64,000 nucleotides of DNA, from the NCBI RefSeq assembly GCF_036345995.1, contig NZ_CP107796.1, positions 7,068,001-7,132,000 of the forward strand. Direction: 5' to 3'. Each line of letters begins with the position of its first letter. Position 1 is the stretch's first letter. Below the pieces are notes generated by a model. It ran no database searches. It was not told where the DNA came from and worked only from the letters and a program-made list of their open reading frames with translations. This stretch comes from Streptomyces sp. NBC_00557. GTDB lineage: Bacteria; Actinomycetota; Actinomycetes; Streptomycetales; Streptomycetaceae. Shown here piece by piece: positions 25,020-34,247 of the stretch. Both the position numbers and the translations under genes were made by a program.

Positions 25020-26461
25020 AGGATCGCTCCGGGGGTGTACCCGGCGGCCTCCGGGCGCTGCTTGACGATCTCCTCGATCCGGCCGACGACCACGCCGACC
25101 TGGTCGGCCGCCGCACCGGTGAAGGACAGCTTGTCGGCCATCAGCGCCGCCAGCCGGTCGCGGTCCAGGGGCAGGCGCTCGTCGGCGGCGAGCTTGTCGA
25201 GCAGGTCGTTGCGCTCGGCGCCCTGCTCGCGCATCGCGAGCGCGGTGGCGACGGCGTTCTCCTTGATCGCCTCGTGCGCGACCTCGCGGCCCACACCGGC
25301 CCGCACCGCGCCCATGAGGACCTTGGTGGTGGCCAGGAACGGCAGGTAGCGGTCCAGTTCGCGGGCGACGACGGCCGGGAAGGCGCCGAACTCGTCCAGC
25401 ACGGTGAGGAAGGTCTCCAGCAGGCCGTCCAGGGCGAAGAAGGCGTCCGGGAGCGCCACCCGGCGCACCACCGAGCAGGACACGTCGCCCTCGTTCCACT
25501 GGTCGCCGGCCAGCTCGCCGGTCATCGACGCGTAACCGCGCAGGATCACCATCAGGCCGTTGACGCGCTCGCAGGAGCGGGTGTTCATCTTGTGCGGCAT
25601 CGCCGAGGAACCGACCTGGCCCGGCTTGAAGCCCTCGGTGACCAGTTCGTGCCCGGCCATCAGCCGGATCGTCTTGGCCAGCGAGGAGGGGGCCGCCGCC
25701 AGCTGCACCAGCGCGGTGACGACCTCGTAGTCCAGCGAGCGCGGGTAGACCTGGCCGACCGAGGTGAAGGCCTGCGAGAAGCCCAGGTGCCCCGCGATGC
25801 GCCGCTCCAGCTCGGCGAGCTTCGCCGCGTCGCCGCCGAGCAGGTCCAGCATGTCCTGCGCGGTGCCCACCGGGCCCTTGATGCCGCGCAGCGGGTAGCG
25901 GCCCAGCAGCTCCTCGAGGCGGCCGTAGGCGACGAGCAGTTCGTCGGCGGCCGTCGCGAAACGCTTGCCCAGCGTCGTGGCCTGCGCGGCCACGTTGTGC
26001 GAGCGGCCCGCCATGACCAGCTCGGCGTACTCGCCGGCCAGCCTGCCGAGGCGCGCCAGCACGGCCACCGTACGGTCGCGCATCAGCTCCAGCGAGAGCC
26101 GGATCTGCAGCTGCTCGACGTTCTCCGTCAGGTCGCGGGAGGTCATGCCCTTGTGCACGTGCTCGTGCCCGGCGAGGGCGTTGAACTCCTCGATCCGCGC
26201 CTTCACGTCGTGCCGGGTGACCTTCTCGCGCTCGGCGATCGAGGCCAGGTCGACCGTGTCGAGGACACGCTCGTAGGCGGCGATCGCCTCGTCCGGCACC
26301 TCGATGCCGAGGTCCTTCTGGGCGCGCAGCACGGCGAGCCAGAGCTGCCGCTCCAGCCTCACCTTCTGCTCGGGGGACCAGAGCGTGGCGAGCTCGGCGG
26401 AGGCGTAGCGTCCGGCGAGGACGTTGGGGATGCGGGGCTTGGCGGGCGCGGCAGAAGTCAC
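25016..26461 (-). CDS. purB: Adenylosuccinate lyase
   Basis: 481 residues from GTG 26461 (MTSAAPAKPRIPNVLAGRYAS). The fumarase/aspartase superfamily signature is present: GSSAMPHKMNTRSCERVNG near residue 285, with HKGMTSRDLTENVEQLQ and GRSHNVAAQATTLGKR supplying the catalytic His regions. It performs two steps of AMP synthesis (SAICAR cleavage and adenylosuccinate cleavage). A TAGAAT box lies 8 bases upstream of the GTG with no ribosome site, so probably leaderless. The mug gene follows through a CTGA overlap. Confidence 0.96.
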   Translation of the reverse strand: MTSAAPAKPRIPNVLAGRYASAELATLWSPEQKVRLERQLWLAVLRAQKDLGIEVPDEAIAAYERVLDTVDLASIAEREKVTRHDVKARIEEFNALAGHEHVHKGMTSRDLTENVEQLQIRLSLELMRDRTVAVLARLGRLAGEYAELVMAGRSHNVAAQATTLGKRFATAADELLVAYGRLEELLGRYPLRGIKGPVGTAQDMLDLLGGDAAKLAELERRIAGHLGFSQAFTSVGQVYPRSLDYEVVTALVQLAAAPSSLAKTIRLMAGHELVTEGFKPGQVGSSAMPHKMNTRSCERVNGLMVILRGYASMTGELAGDQWNEGDVSCSVVRRVALPDAFFALDGLLETFLTVLDEFGAFPAVVARELDRYLPFLATTKVLMGAVRAGVGREVAHEAIKENAVATALAMREQGAERNDLLDKLAADERLPLDRDRLAALMADKLSFTGAAADQVGVVVGRIEEIVKQRPEAAGYTPGAIL

Positions 26462-26469
26462 GGGTACGG

Positions 26470-26475
26470 ATTCTA
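26470..26475 (-). promoter_or_regulatory. -10 box TAGAAT of purB
   Basis: TAGAAT on the minus strand, 8 bases before the GTG start of purB, in a short A/T-rich patch. Implies a leaderless purB mRNA. No clear -35 or PurR-type box was identified. Confidence 0.5.
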
Positions 26476-26542
26476 CTGGTGGTTTGTGCAGGCCAGCGCC
26501 ACGCCCCGGTTCGGCGGAAGCTACGAGACCCCCGTCACCCCG

Positions 26543-27331
26543 CTACGCCTGAGCCTCGTACGGCAGCAGTTCCGGGCGCTTCGCAGGGCGGCCGTCACCG
26601 GAGGAGCGGCCGGTCAGGCGCCTGCCTATCCAGGGCAGCAGATGCTCCCGGGCGAAGCGCAGATCCGCGACGCGGCGCGTCACCCAGCCCGGCGGCGCCG
26701 TGGCCGGCATCGGCACATGCCACTCGGTGTCCTCCGGCTCGTACCCGAGCGCCTGCCACACCGCCTCGGCGACCCGGCGGTGTCCCTCGGCCGTCAGATG
26801 CAGCCTGTCCACGTCCCACAGCCGGGGGTCGCCCAGCGCGGGGGCCCCGTACAGGTCGACGACGACCGCGCCGTGCTTGGCCGCCAGTTCGTCGACGCAG
26901 GCGAACAGCTCCTCCATGCGGGGCCGGAACCGCTCCAGCACCGGGCCCTGGCGGCCGGGGCTGCGCATCAGCACCAGCTGGGTGCAGGCGGGGGCCAGCC
27001 GCTCCACGGCCTCGGTCAGCAGGCCCTTGACCCGGCCCATGTCGCACTTGGGCCGCAGGGTGTCGTTGAGGCCGCCGACCAGTGTGATCACGTCGGCGTT
27101 CATCGCCGCCGCGACGTCCACCTGCTCGTCGACGATCTGCCCGATCAGCTTGCCGCGGACGGCCAGGTTGGCGTACCGGAACCCCGGCGTGCGGGCGGCC
27201 ATCCGCGCGGCGAGGAGGTCGGCCCAGCCTCGGTAGGAACCGTCGGGCAGCAGGTCCGACATGCCCTCGGTGAAGGAGTCGCCGACCGCGACCAGGCTGC
27301 TGTGGGCGGGAGGTGTGGGATTCGTCTGCAT
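26543..27331 (-). CDS. SGNH/GDSL hydrolase
   Basis: 262 residues from ATG 27331 (MQTNPTPPAHSSLVAVGDSFTEG). Block I AVGDSFTEGMSD holds the catalytic Ser near residue 19, block II ANLAVRGK, block III GGLNDT, and block V DVDRLHLTAEGH holds the Asp-x-x-His. All four SGNH residues are therefore present. No signal peptide. The C-terminal 60 residues are Arg/Pro-rich and outside the domain. Family activities range from esterase to carbohydrate deacetylase; the substrate is open. TACCAT about 10 bases before the ATG may be its -10. Confidence 0.92.
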   Translation of the reverse strand: MQTNPTPPAHSSLVAVGDSFTEGMSDLLPDGSYRGWADLLAARMAARTPGFRYANLAVRGKLIGQIVDEQVDVAAAMNADVITLVGGLNDTLRPKCDMGRVKGLLTEAVERLAPACTQLVLMRSPGRQGPVLERFRPRMEELFACVDELAAKHGAVVVDLYGAPALGDPRLWDVDRLHLTAEGHRRVAEAVWQALGYEPEDTEWHVPMPATAPPGWVTRRVADLRFAREHLLPWIGRRLTGRSSGDGRPAKRPELLPYEAQA

Positions 27332-27440
27332 GGCGTCAGCGATGGTATCCCGGCTCCATACCCGCCGGTCGGTCGCCCCTGAACCACCCTCGGCCGCCCC
27401 TGCGAACGCAGTCCGACCGCCCCACCCGACCGGCCGGCGT

Positions 27441-27614
27441 CCCGCCCGCCCAGCGGCATGCCCGGCCGCCCCCCGACCGGCCGGCGCCTCTCGCCCAGCC
27501 GGCCTCCCGCCTGCCCAGTGGCATGCCCGGCCGACTCCCGCCGGCCTGGCCGACTCCCGCCGGCCTGGCCGACTCCCGCCCGGCGTCCCGCCTGCCCAGC
27601 GGCAAGCCCGGCCG
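27441..27614. repeat. Interspersed 28-bp repeat, three copies
   Basis: Copies at 27441-27468, 27506-27533 and 27587-27614, all of the form CCCGCCYGCCCAGYGGCAWG then CCCGGCCG; each pair differs at 2-3 positions. Starts are 65 and 81 bases apart. Confidence 0.8.
27529..27585. repeat. 19-bp tandem repeat, three copies
   Basis: GGCCGACTCCCGCCGGCCT at 27529-27547 and 27548-27566 are identical; the third unit (27567-27585) diverges in its last bases. It lies inside the 28-bp repeat region. Confidence 0.85.
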
Positions 27615-27676
27615 TCCCCTCGCCCGCCCACGGGTACGCCCTGCCCTCCCCCGGCAACCGCCCGGGCGCCCCGGCG

Positions 27677-28696
27677 TCACCCGGGCGCGGGCTGCCCGAA
27701 CAGCTGTCGTAGCACGTCCTCCATGGTCACCAGGCCGGCAAGGCGGCCGTCGTCGCCGAGCACCGCCGCCAGATGCGTACGGCTGCCCCGCATCGCGGTG
27801 AGCACGTCGTCCAGCGGGGTCCCCTCCCGCACGCGTGCGATGGGCCGCATGTCGCGCAGCCGGAACGGCATGTCCCGGGGCGAGGCGTCCAGCGCGTCCT
27901 TGACGTGCAGGTAGCCCACGATGCGCCGGCCCACGTCGACCACCGGGAACCGGGAGAAGCCCGACTCGGCCGACAGCCGCTCCAGCTGCTCCGGAGTGAC
28001 GCCCATGCGCGCGTACACCACCCGCTTCAGCGGCACCACGACGTCCCGCACCGGCCGGCTGCCCAGCTCCAGGGCGTCGTGCAGCCGCTCCTGCGCCCGG
28101 TCGTCGATCAGCCCCGCCTGGCTCGCGTCCTTGACGATCTCGGCGAGTTCGGTGTCCGTGAAGGTCGCCGAGACCTCGTCCCTCGCCTCCACTCTGAGCA
28201 GCTTCAGCAGCCCGTTCGCGAAGGCGTTGACGGTGAAGATCACCGGGCGCAGCGTCCGGGACAGCGCGACCAGCGGCGGGCCCAGCAGCAGCGCGCTGCG
28301 CACCGGTTCGGCGAGCGCGATGTTCTTCGGGACCATCTCGCCCATCAGCATGTGCAGATAGGTCGCCAGCGTCAGCGCGATCACGAAGGACACTGCGTGC
28401 CCCGCGCTCACGGGCACCCCGACCGCGTGGAACACCGGCTCCAGCAGATGCGCGATCGCCGGCTCGGCGACCACGCCCAGGACCAGCGTGCACAACGTGA
28501 TGCCGAGCTGGGCGGCGGCGAGCAGCGCGGAGACGTGCTCCAGGCCCCACAGCACGGCCTTCGCGCGCCGGTCGCCCTCCTGGGCGAGCGGCTCGACCTG
28601 GGAGCGGCGCACCGAGATCAGCGCGAACTCGGCGCCCACGAAGAAGGCGTTGACGACGAGCGTCGCCAGGCCGATCAGCAGCTGTACGGCGGTCAT
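27677..28696 (-). CDS. CNNM/HlyC-CorC family transporter, short form
   Basis: 339 residues. An N-terminal CNNM (DUF21) membrane domain with hydrophobic helices near residues 4-24, 58-80, 90-115 and 125-150 is followed by a CBS pair (about residues 205-330: VPLKRVVYARMGVTPEQLERLSAESGFSRFPVVD; TPLDDVLTAMRGSRTHLAAVLGDDGRLAGLVTMEDVLRQL). The CorC/HlyC C-terminal domain is absent, unlike in the partner gene. The family is linked to Mg2+/Co2+ efflux or tolerance. The ATG overlaps the upstream stop (ATGA, 28693-28696), so the two proteins are made together and may pair. Confidence 0.92.
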   Translation of the reverse strand: MTAVQLLIGLATLVVNAFFVGAEFALISVRRSQVEPLAQEGDRRAKAVLWGLEHVSALLAAAQLGITLCTLVLGVVAEPAIAHLLEPVFHAVGVPVSAGHAVSFVIALTLATYLHMLMGEMVPKNIALAEPVRSALLLGPPLVALSRTLRPVIFTVNAFANGLLKLLRVEARDEVSATFTDTELAEIVKDASQAGLIDDRAQERLHDALELGSRPVRDVVVPLKRVVYARMGVTPEQLERLSAESGFSRFPVVDVGRRIVGYLHVKDALDASPRDMPFRLRDMRPIARVREGTPLDDVLTAMRGSRTHLAAVLGDDGRLAGLVTMEDVLRQLFGQPAPG

Positions 28697-30036
28697 CGCG
28701 CCCCCTCCGCGGTCTCGTGGGGCCGCTCGTCGTCCAGCGGCGCGTGCAGCAGCACCCGCGCAGCCCGGCGGCCGGTGGCGTCCACCACGTCCAGCCGCCA
28801 GCCCGCGACCTCGACCGTGTCACCGGTGACCGGTATCCGGCCCAGCAGGGTCGCGACCAGGCCGGCCAGCGTCTCGTACGGCCCCTCGGGCACCCGCAGT
28901 CCCACGCGCGCGAGCTGGTCGGTGCGGGCGGCGCCGTCGGCCGAGTACAGGGCCCGGCCCCGCTCGTCCGCCCCGGCGGGGGCGAGGTCGGGCGTCTCGT
29001 GCGGGTCGTGCTCGTCGCGCACCTCGCCGACGACCTCCTCGACGATGTCCTCCAGGGTCGCCACCCCGGCCGTGCCGCCGTACTCGTCGATGACGACGGC
29101 CATGGTGCGCCGGCCGCCGAGGCGGTCCAGCAGCCGGTCGACGGTCAGGGACTCGGGGACCAGCAGCGGCTCGCGCATGATCTGGCCGACCGTGCGGTGG
29201 CGCCGCTGGTCGGCGGGGACGGCCAGGACGTCCTTGATGTGGGCGGTGCCGACCACCGAGTCGAGGGTGCCCCGGTAGACCGGGAACCGGCTCAGCCCGG
29301 TCGCCCGGGTCGCGTTGGCCACGTCCTCGCAGGTGGCCTGCGTCTCGAGGGCCACGACCTGGACGCGCGGGGTCATCACGTTCTCCGCCGTCAGGTCGGC
29401 CAGGTTCAGCGTGCGCACGAACAGCTCGGCGGTGTCCGGCTCCAGTGCGCCTTCCTTGGCGGAGTGCCGGGCGAGCGCCGCCAGCTCCTGGGGGCCGCGC
29501 GCGGAGGCCAGCTCCTCGGCGGGCTCGATGCCGAGCCGGCGCACGACATGGTTGGCCGTGTTGTTCAGATGGGTGATGAAGGGCCGGAAGGCCGCGCTGA
29601 ACAGGCGCTGCGGGTTGCCGACCCGCCGGGCCATGGCCAGCGGTGACGAGATCGCCCAGTTCTTCGGCACCAGCTCCCCGACGACCATCAGGAACACCGT
29701 CGACAGGGCCGTACCGAGCACCAGGGCGACCGAACCCGCCGTGGACCCCGACAGGCCCATCGCACGGAAGGGGCCGGCCAGCAGCTTGGCGACGGACGGC
29801 TCGGCGAGCATGCCGACCACCAGGTTGGTCACGGTGATGCCGAGCTGGGCGCCGGAGAGCTGGAAGGTCAGGTTCCGTACGGCTTTCAGGGCGCCCGCCG
29901 CGCCCCGTTCGCCGCGTTCGGCGGCCCGCTCCAGCTCGCCGCGCTCCACCGTGGTCAGCGAGAACTCGGCGGCCACGAAGGCGCCGCAGGCGACCGACAG
30001 CAGGACCGCCACCAGAAGCAGGAGCACTTCGGTCAT
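28693..30036 (-). CDS. CNNM/HlyC-CorC family transporter, full form
   Basis: 447 residues. CNNM membrane domain (first helix TEVLLLLVAVLLSVACGAFVAAEF), CBS pair (VMTPRVQVVALETQATCEDVANATRATGLSRFPVY ... MAVVIDEYGGTAGVATLEDIVEEVVGEV) and a C-terminal CorC/HlyC transporter-associated domain (about residues 355-435). The DEYGGTAGVATLEDI motif is characteristic. Lead gene of the two-gene operon. A GTCCC/GGGAC inverted repeat lies upstream near 30051-30075. Confidence 0.93.
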   Translation of the reverse strand: MTEVLLLLVAVLLSVACGAFVAAEFSLTTVERGELERAAERGERGAAGALKAVRNLTFQLSGAQLGITVTNLVVGMLAEPSVAKLLAGPFRAMGLSGSTAGSVALVLGTALSTVFLMVVGELVPKNWAISSPLAMARRVGNPQRLFSAAFRPFITHLNNTANHVVRRLGIEPAEELASARGPQELAALARHSAKEGALEPDTAELFVRTLNLADLTAENVMTPRVQVVALETQATCEDVANATRATGLSRFPVYRGTLDSVVGTAHIKDVLAVPADQRRHRTVGQIMREPLLVPESLTVDRLLDRLGGRRTMAVVIDEYGGTAGVATLEDIVEEVVGEVRDEHDPHETPDLAPAGADERGRALYSADGAARTDQLARVGLRVPEGPYETLAGLVATLLGRIPVTGDTVEVAGWRLDVVDATGRRAARVLLHAPLDDERPHETAEGAR

Positions 30037-30188
30037 CGGCTCACCCCCGTCCCATGATCGGACAAGGCGGGACGGGGCGCGCGGTGGCGCCGACGGGGCG
30101 GGTCGCCCATGGGCGGACGCTCACAACCTTTCATGGAGAGCCGAGTGCTCCCTCAAGGGTAAAGGATGAGCAAAGAAGCCTCGGTGTC

Positions 30189-30614
30189 TCAGCCGGTGAG
30201 CGGCTTCACCCAGCGTCGCCACTGCTCCTGCGGCTCGTACCCGGCGGCGCCCCAGGCATGGTGGGCGGTCTCGTTGCGCACCAGCACCATCGCGTCCGCA
30301 CGCCGGCCGCCGAGCCGGGCGAACCGCTCCTCGGCGGCCGCCAGCAGCGCCGAGGCGATGCCCTGCCGGCGCCGCCCCGGATGCACCGCGAGCCGGTACA
30401 GATGGCAGCGCCAGCCGTCGAACCCCGCGATCACGGTGCCCACCAGCTCGCCGTCCAGCTCGGCGAGGATCAGCGCCTCGGGGTCGCGGGCGGCCAGCCG
30501 CTCCACCCCGTCCCGGTCGTCGCTGATGCTGGTGCCCTCGGCGGCCGTCTTCCAGAAGGCGAGCACGGCGTCGAGATCGTCGGTGAGAGCGTGGCGCATC
30601 CGCAGATCGGTCAT
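30189..30614 (-). CDS. GNAT family N-acetyltransferase
   Basis: 141 residues. Begins MTDLRMRHALTDDLDAVLAFW; motif A is LYRLAVHPGRRRQGIASALLAAAEERF with the acetyl-CoA pyrophosphate loop RRRQGIA, and the domain ends with NETAHHAWGAAGYEP. Compact single-domain enzyme of usual length. Substrate unknown. Follows the LLM oxidoreductase gene on the same strand with a 45-base gap. Confidence 0.9.
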   Translation of the reverse strand: MTDLRMRHALTDDLDAVLAFWKTAAEGTSISDDRDGVERLAARDPEALILAELDGELVGTVIAGFDGWRCHLYRLAVHPGRRRQGIASALLAAAEERFARLGGRRADAMVLVRNETAHHAWGAAGYEPQEQWRRWVKPLTG

Positions 30615-30659
30615 GTGATCATCGGATCACGAGAGGGTCGCCGCAGGGCGGGAATTCCG

Positions 30660-31583
30660 TCATGCGGACTCCGCGCGCAGCCGCTCCATCACCGGCGCGA
30701 AGGCCTCCATGAACGGCTCCAGCACGGTCAGGTACGAGAAGCCGTACCGCTCGCGCTGCGCCCGCACCCGGGCGACGATCTCCGGAAGCGGGCCGGCCAG
30801 CATGACGGGCAGGGCCAGCGCGTCGTCCAGCGTCAGCCGCGACTGCCTCTCCAGCAGCGGCTTCAGCACGGGCTCGGGGTCGTCGGTGACCGCCACCAGC
30901 TGGATCAGCAGGTTCAGCTCGGCCTCTGCCGCCCGGCCCCGCGCCAGGTCCCGGTAGCGCGCCACCCTCTCGTCCAGCTCGTCGGGGCCGAGCGGCTCCA
31001 GCGTCCCCGGCACGGACCCCGGCCGGGCCCCGGTGAAGGCCGCGATGTCCGCGTGCTCGGCGGTCAGCCGCAGCATCCGGTCGCCGTTCGCGCCGATCAG
31101 CAGCGGCACCCGGGGCTGGACGGGCCGGGGCATGGCGGTCACCCCGGCCGAGTGGGGCCCGGACCGGGGCAGGTCGTGCGAGCCCAGCAGCCGGTCCAGC
31201 TCGCCGACCGTGCGCCGGAGGTGGTCCACCCGCTCGCGTGCCGAGCCGTACGGCAGCCCGGCCGCCTCGTGCTCGGCCGGCACATACCCGGTGCCCAGCC
31301 CCAGTTCGAGGCGCCCGCCGGTGAGCGCGTCCGTGGTCGCCACCTCGCGGGCCAGCAGCGCCGGGTTCCAGAAGCCGGAGTTGAGCACGAACGTGCCGAC
31401 CCGGGGCCGCTCGGTCGCCTCGGCCGCCGCGACCAGCGCCGGGAACGGCGCGGGCGTGCCCAGGTGATCCGGGACGAGGATCACGTCGTACCCCAGCTCC
31501 TCGGCGCGCCGGCACTTCGCACGCCACTCGGCGGCGGGCGCGGGCGTGACCAGATTGACCCCGAAACGGAACGGACGCGCCAT
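30660..31583 (-). CDS. F420-dependent LLM-class oxidoreductase
   Basis: 307 residues. Begins RPFRFGVNLVTPAPAAEWRAKCRRAEELGYDVILVPDHLG, the luciferase-like TIM-barrel start, with RVGTFVLNSGFWNPALLAREVATTDALTGGRLELGLGTGY in the middle. This matches the actinobacterial TIGR03621-type subgroup predicted to use coenzyme F420. Substrate unknown. No membrane segments or signal peptide. Single gene or first of a pair with the GNAT gene. Confidence 0.9.
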   Translation of the reverse strand: MARPFRFGVNLVTPAPAAEWRAKCRRAEELGYDVILVPDHLGTPAPFPALVAAAEATERPRVGTFVLNSGFWNPALLAREVATTDALTGGRLELGLGTGYVPAEHEAAGLPYGSARERVDHLRRTVGELDRLLGSHDLPRSGPHSAGVTAMPRPVQPRVPLLIGANGDRMLRLTAEHADIAAFTGARPGSVPGTLEPLGPDELDERVARYRDLARGRAAEAELNLLIQLVAVTDDPEPVLKPLLERQSRLTLDDALALPVMLAGPLPEIVARVRAQRERYGFSYLTVLEPFMEAFAPVMERLRAESA

Positions 31584-31672
31584 GAACTCTCCCCAACTTC
31601 CCTCGAAAGACGGCGGCTTGAGCCGGTACCCGGGATTCCATCACGCCGCCGCACCATCAGGGCAGGGCGCCG

Positions 31673-34243
31673 TCACTCGTGGGCGATCGCCGCCAGCACG
31701 TTCATCCGGGACGCCCGCAGCGCCGGCAGCAGCGCCGCCACCACGCCCACCACCGCCGAGGCGATCACGACCCCGACGATCGTGCCCCACGGGACGGCCA
31801 GCGCGGTCAGCCCGCGCAGCGCCAGCACCTGCTGCATGCACACGCCCCACACGAGCCCCAGCGCCAGCCCCAGGACCGCGCCGAACACCGCGATCACCAC
31901 CGACTCCAGCCGGATCATCCGGCGCAACTGCCGCCGCCCCAGCCCGATCGCGCGCAGCAGCCCGATCTCGCGGGTGCGCTCCACCACCGACAGGGCGAGG
32001 GTGTTGACCACACCGAGCACCGCGATGAGGATCGCCAGCCCGAGCAGCGCGTACACCAGGTACAGCAGGACGGCGATCTGGTCGTGGACCAGCTGCTTGT
32101 AGTCGGTCTGGTTGCGCACCCCGACCTGCGGGTACGGCTTCAGGGCGCGTTCCAGCCGGGGCCGCAGGTCCTGCGGCCGGGTGCCGGTGGCCGCGTTCAC
32201 GAACAGGGCCGAGTCCTGGGCGCCCGGCGCGTACCTCGCGAGGGTGCCCAGACCGAAGAACATGCCGCCCTCGGTGCCGAAGCCCTGCGCCGTGTCCTGG
32301 TTGGTCAGCGCCGCCACGGTCAGCTCGGCGTGCCGGCCGCCCGGGAACTCGGCCGGCAGGACACTGCCCACGTGCACGCCGTGGTCCCGGGCGAAGTCGG
32401 CGTCCATGGCGAGGTGCCCGTCCGCCAGCGCGGCCGCCGAACCGCCCCGCGTGTACGGGATGTGCACGACGTCGTCGAGCCCGGGGCCGTACCCGGCGGC
32501 AGCGGTCCGCACCCGCGTGCCGTTCGGCAGCCGTACGGCGACCTGGGTGAGCCGCTGCGCCACGACGAGCCCCACACCGGGCGTGCGGGCCACGGTGTCG
32601 CGCACCTGCCCGGTGAACGGCTGGAAGTTGGTGTTCTGGACGATGAAGTCGGCGCCGAGCGTCTTGTCGATCTGCCGGTCGAACGACGCCGACATCGAGG
32701 TGCTCGCCACCGACATCCCGCCGACCAGGGCCAGCCCCACCATCAGCGCGGCGGCGGTGGCGCCCGTACGGCGCGGATTGCGCAGGGCGTTGCGCTGGCT
32801 CATCAGGCCGACCGCACCGAACAGGGCGGGGAAGGCGCCGCCCAGCACCCGGATCACCGGCCGCACCAGCAGCGGACCGGCGACGACGGTCGCGATCAGC
32901 GTCAGCGCCACGCCGACCCCGAGCAGCGCGGCCGCCTGCCCGGTCCTCGTGGCCGCCGCGCACCCGGCCAGCCCCGCAGCGCCGACCGCCCCGATCACCC
33001 CGCCGACGACCGCCCGCACCTTCAACGGCTTGCCCACACCGGCGACTTCGGCGTCCGTGAGCGCCGCCATCGGCGAGACGGCAGCCGCGCGCCGGGCGGG
33101 CAGATAGGCGGCCACGAAGGTGACGCCGAGGCCGACGACGTAGGCCGCGACGGGCGTGCTCCAGCCGATGACCATCTCGGTGGTCTTCAGGTTCATCCCG
33201 AACGCGCTCATCAGCCGGATCAGGCCCGCCGCCAGCCCGATCCCGGCGGCCAGCCCGAGCGTGGACCCCACCAGGCCGAGCAGCAGCGCCTCGGTGAGCA
33301 CCGAGCGCCGCACCTGCCGCCGGTCCGCGCCCAGCGCCCGCAGCAGGCCCAGTTCCCGGGTGCGCTGGGCGATCAGCATGGAGAAGGTGTTGACGATGAG
33401 GAACACGCCGACGAGCAGTGCGACACCGGCGAAGCCGAGCATCACGTACTTGATCACGTCCAGGAACGTGCCGAGGCTGGCCGCCGCCGACTTGGCCTGT
33501 TCGTTCGCGGTCTTCAGGTCGTAGGAGCCGGTGCCGACCACCTGGGCGACCCGCCGCTTCAGCTCCGCGTCCGGCACGCCCTTGGCCGCGTCCACCGCGA
33601 TGCTGGTCGCCTTCGCGGCCGACCCGAGCAGTTCGCGGCCCGCCACCGCCGGGTCCAGGAAGACCAGGGCCGCCCCGGGGTTGGTGGTGGTGAACGTGGC
33701 GATGCCGACGACCCGCACCCGGAAGGTGCCGGGCTGTGCCTGCACGGTCAGCGCGTCGCCGATGCCGACGTGCCTCTTGCGGGCCGTGTCGGCGTCCAGC
33801 AGCGCCTCGCCCGCGCCGTGCGGCGCATGGCCCGAGGTGAGCCGCACCGGGCTGCGGTGCGTGGCGTACCAGGCCATCGCGATGGTCGGGGCGCCGGTGG
33901 TCGGCCCCACGGACTTGTTGTGGCGGTCGACCACGACCGCGTTCTGCACCGACACCTCGGCGCGGGCCGCCGCGACCCCGTCGGCCATCGCCACCCGGTC
34001 CCGCAGCGCCGCCGGCAGGGTCTGCACCGAACCGCTCAGCCGCGCCGACGTCAGATCCTGCTGTTTCGGCAGGACCGTCACATCGGCGGCGGTGGACGCG
34101 AAGAGCCGGTCGAAGGTGCGGGTGACGGTGTCGGAGAAGATCAGGCTGCCCGCGACGAAGGCCACGGACAGGATCACGGCCAGCGCGGACAGCGCCAGCC
34201 GCCCCTTGTGCGCGAGGAAGCTCCTCAGGGTCGCCTTGAGCAC
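31673..34243 (-). CDS. ABC transporter permease, tandem FtsX domains
   Basis: 856 residues from GTG 34243. N-terminal helix (KGRLALSALAVILSVAFVAGSLIF), a large periplasm-side domain, an FtsX domain (about residues 265-390) with the FLIVNTFSMLIAQRTRELGLLRALGADRRQVRRSVLTEALLLG motif, further helices, a second external domain, and a second FtsX domain at the C-terminus (NTLALSVVERTREIGLLRAIGLGRRQLRRMIRLES). It belongs to the MacB/LolE-like superfamily that does mechanical or export work on lipids, peptides or antibiotics. Partner of the ATPase at 34248, 4 bases upstream. Confidence 0.95.
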   Translation of the reverse strand: MLKATLRSFLAHKGRLALSALAVILSVAFVAGSLIFSDTVTRTFDRLFASTAADVTVLPKQQDLTSARLSGSVQTLPAALRDRVAMADGVAAARAEVSVQNAVVVDRHNKSVGPTTGAPTIAMAWYATHRSPVRLTSGHAPHGAGEALLDADTARKRHVGIGDALTVQAQPGTFRVRVVGIATFTTTNPGAALVFLDPAVAGRELLGSAAKATSIAVDAAKGVPDAELKRRVAQVVGTGSYDLKTANEQAKSAAASLGTFLDVIKYVMLGFAGVALLVGVFLIVNTFSMLIAQRTRELGLLRALGADRRQVRRSVLTEALLLGLVGSTLGLAAGIGLAAGLIRLMSAFGMNLKTTEMVIGWSTPVAAYVVGLGVTFVAAYLPARRAAAVSPMAALTDAEVAGVGKPLKVRAVVGGVIGAVGAAGLAGCAAATRTGQAAALLGVGVALTLIATVVAGPLLVRPVIRVLGGAFPALFGAVGLMSQRNALRNPRRTGATAAALMVGLALVGGMSVASTSMSASFDRQIDKTLGADFIVQNTNFQPFTGQVRDTVARTPGVGLVVAQRLTQVAVRLPNGTRVRTAAAGYGPGLDDVVHIPYTRGGSAAALADGHLAMDADFARDHGVHVGSVLPAEFPGGRHAELTVAALTNQDTAQGFGTEGGMFFGLGTLARYAPGAQDSALFVNAATGTRPQDLRPRLERALKPYPQVGVRNQTDYKQLVHDQIAVLLYLVYALLGLAILIAVLGVVNTLALSVVERTREIGLLRAIGLGRRQLRRMIRLESVVIAVFGAVLGLALGLVWGVCMQQVLALRGLTALAVPWGTIVGVVIASAVVGVVAALLPALRASRMNVLAAIAHE

Positions 34244-34247
34244 CCGG

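Larger units (their letters stand above)
27332..27676. other. Intergenic region with C-rich repeats, no gene
   Basis: 345 bases between the SGNH gene start and the CNNM gene stop. The plus strand is strongly C-rich. It contains three 28-bp repeats and a 19-bp tandem array (see repeat entries). ORFs across it are repetitive Gly/Arg/Ala or Pro/Ala strings without start signals and are not taken as genes. Confidence 0.7.

Noticed and set aside
27145..27657. Minus-strand ORFs with GRACRWAGG-type repeats over the 27.4-27.6 kb repeats
   Set aside because: The peptide repeats simply reflect the DNA repeats and several frames show them; no start signals.
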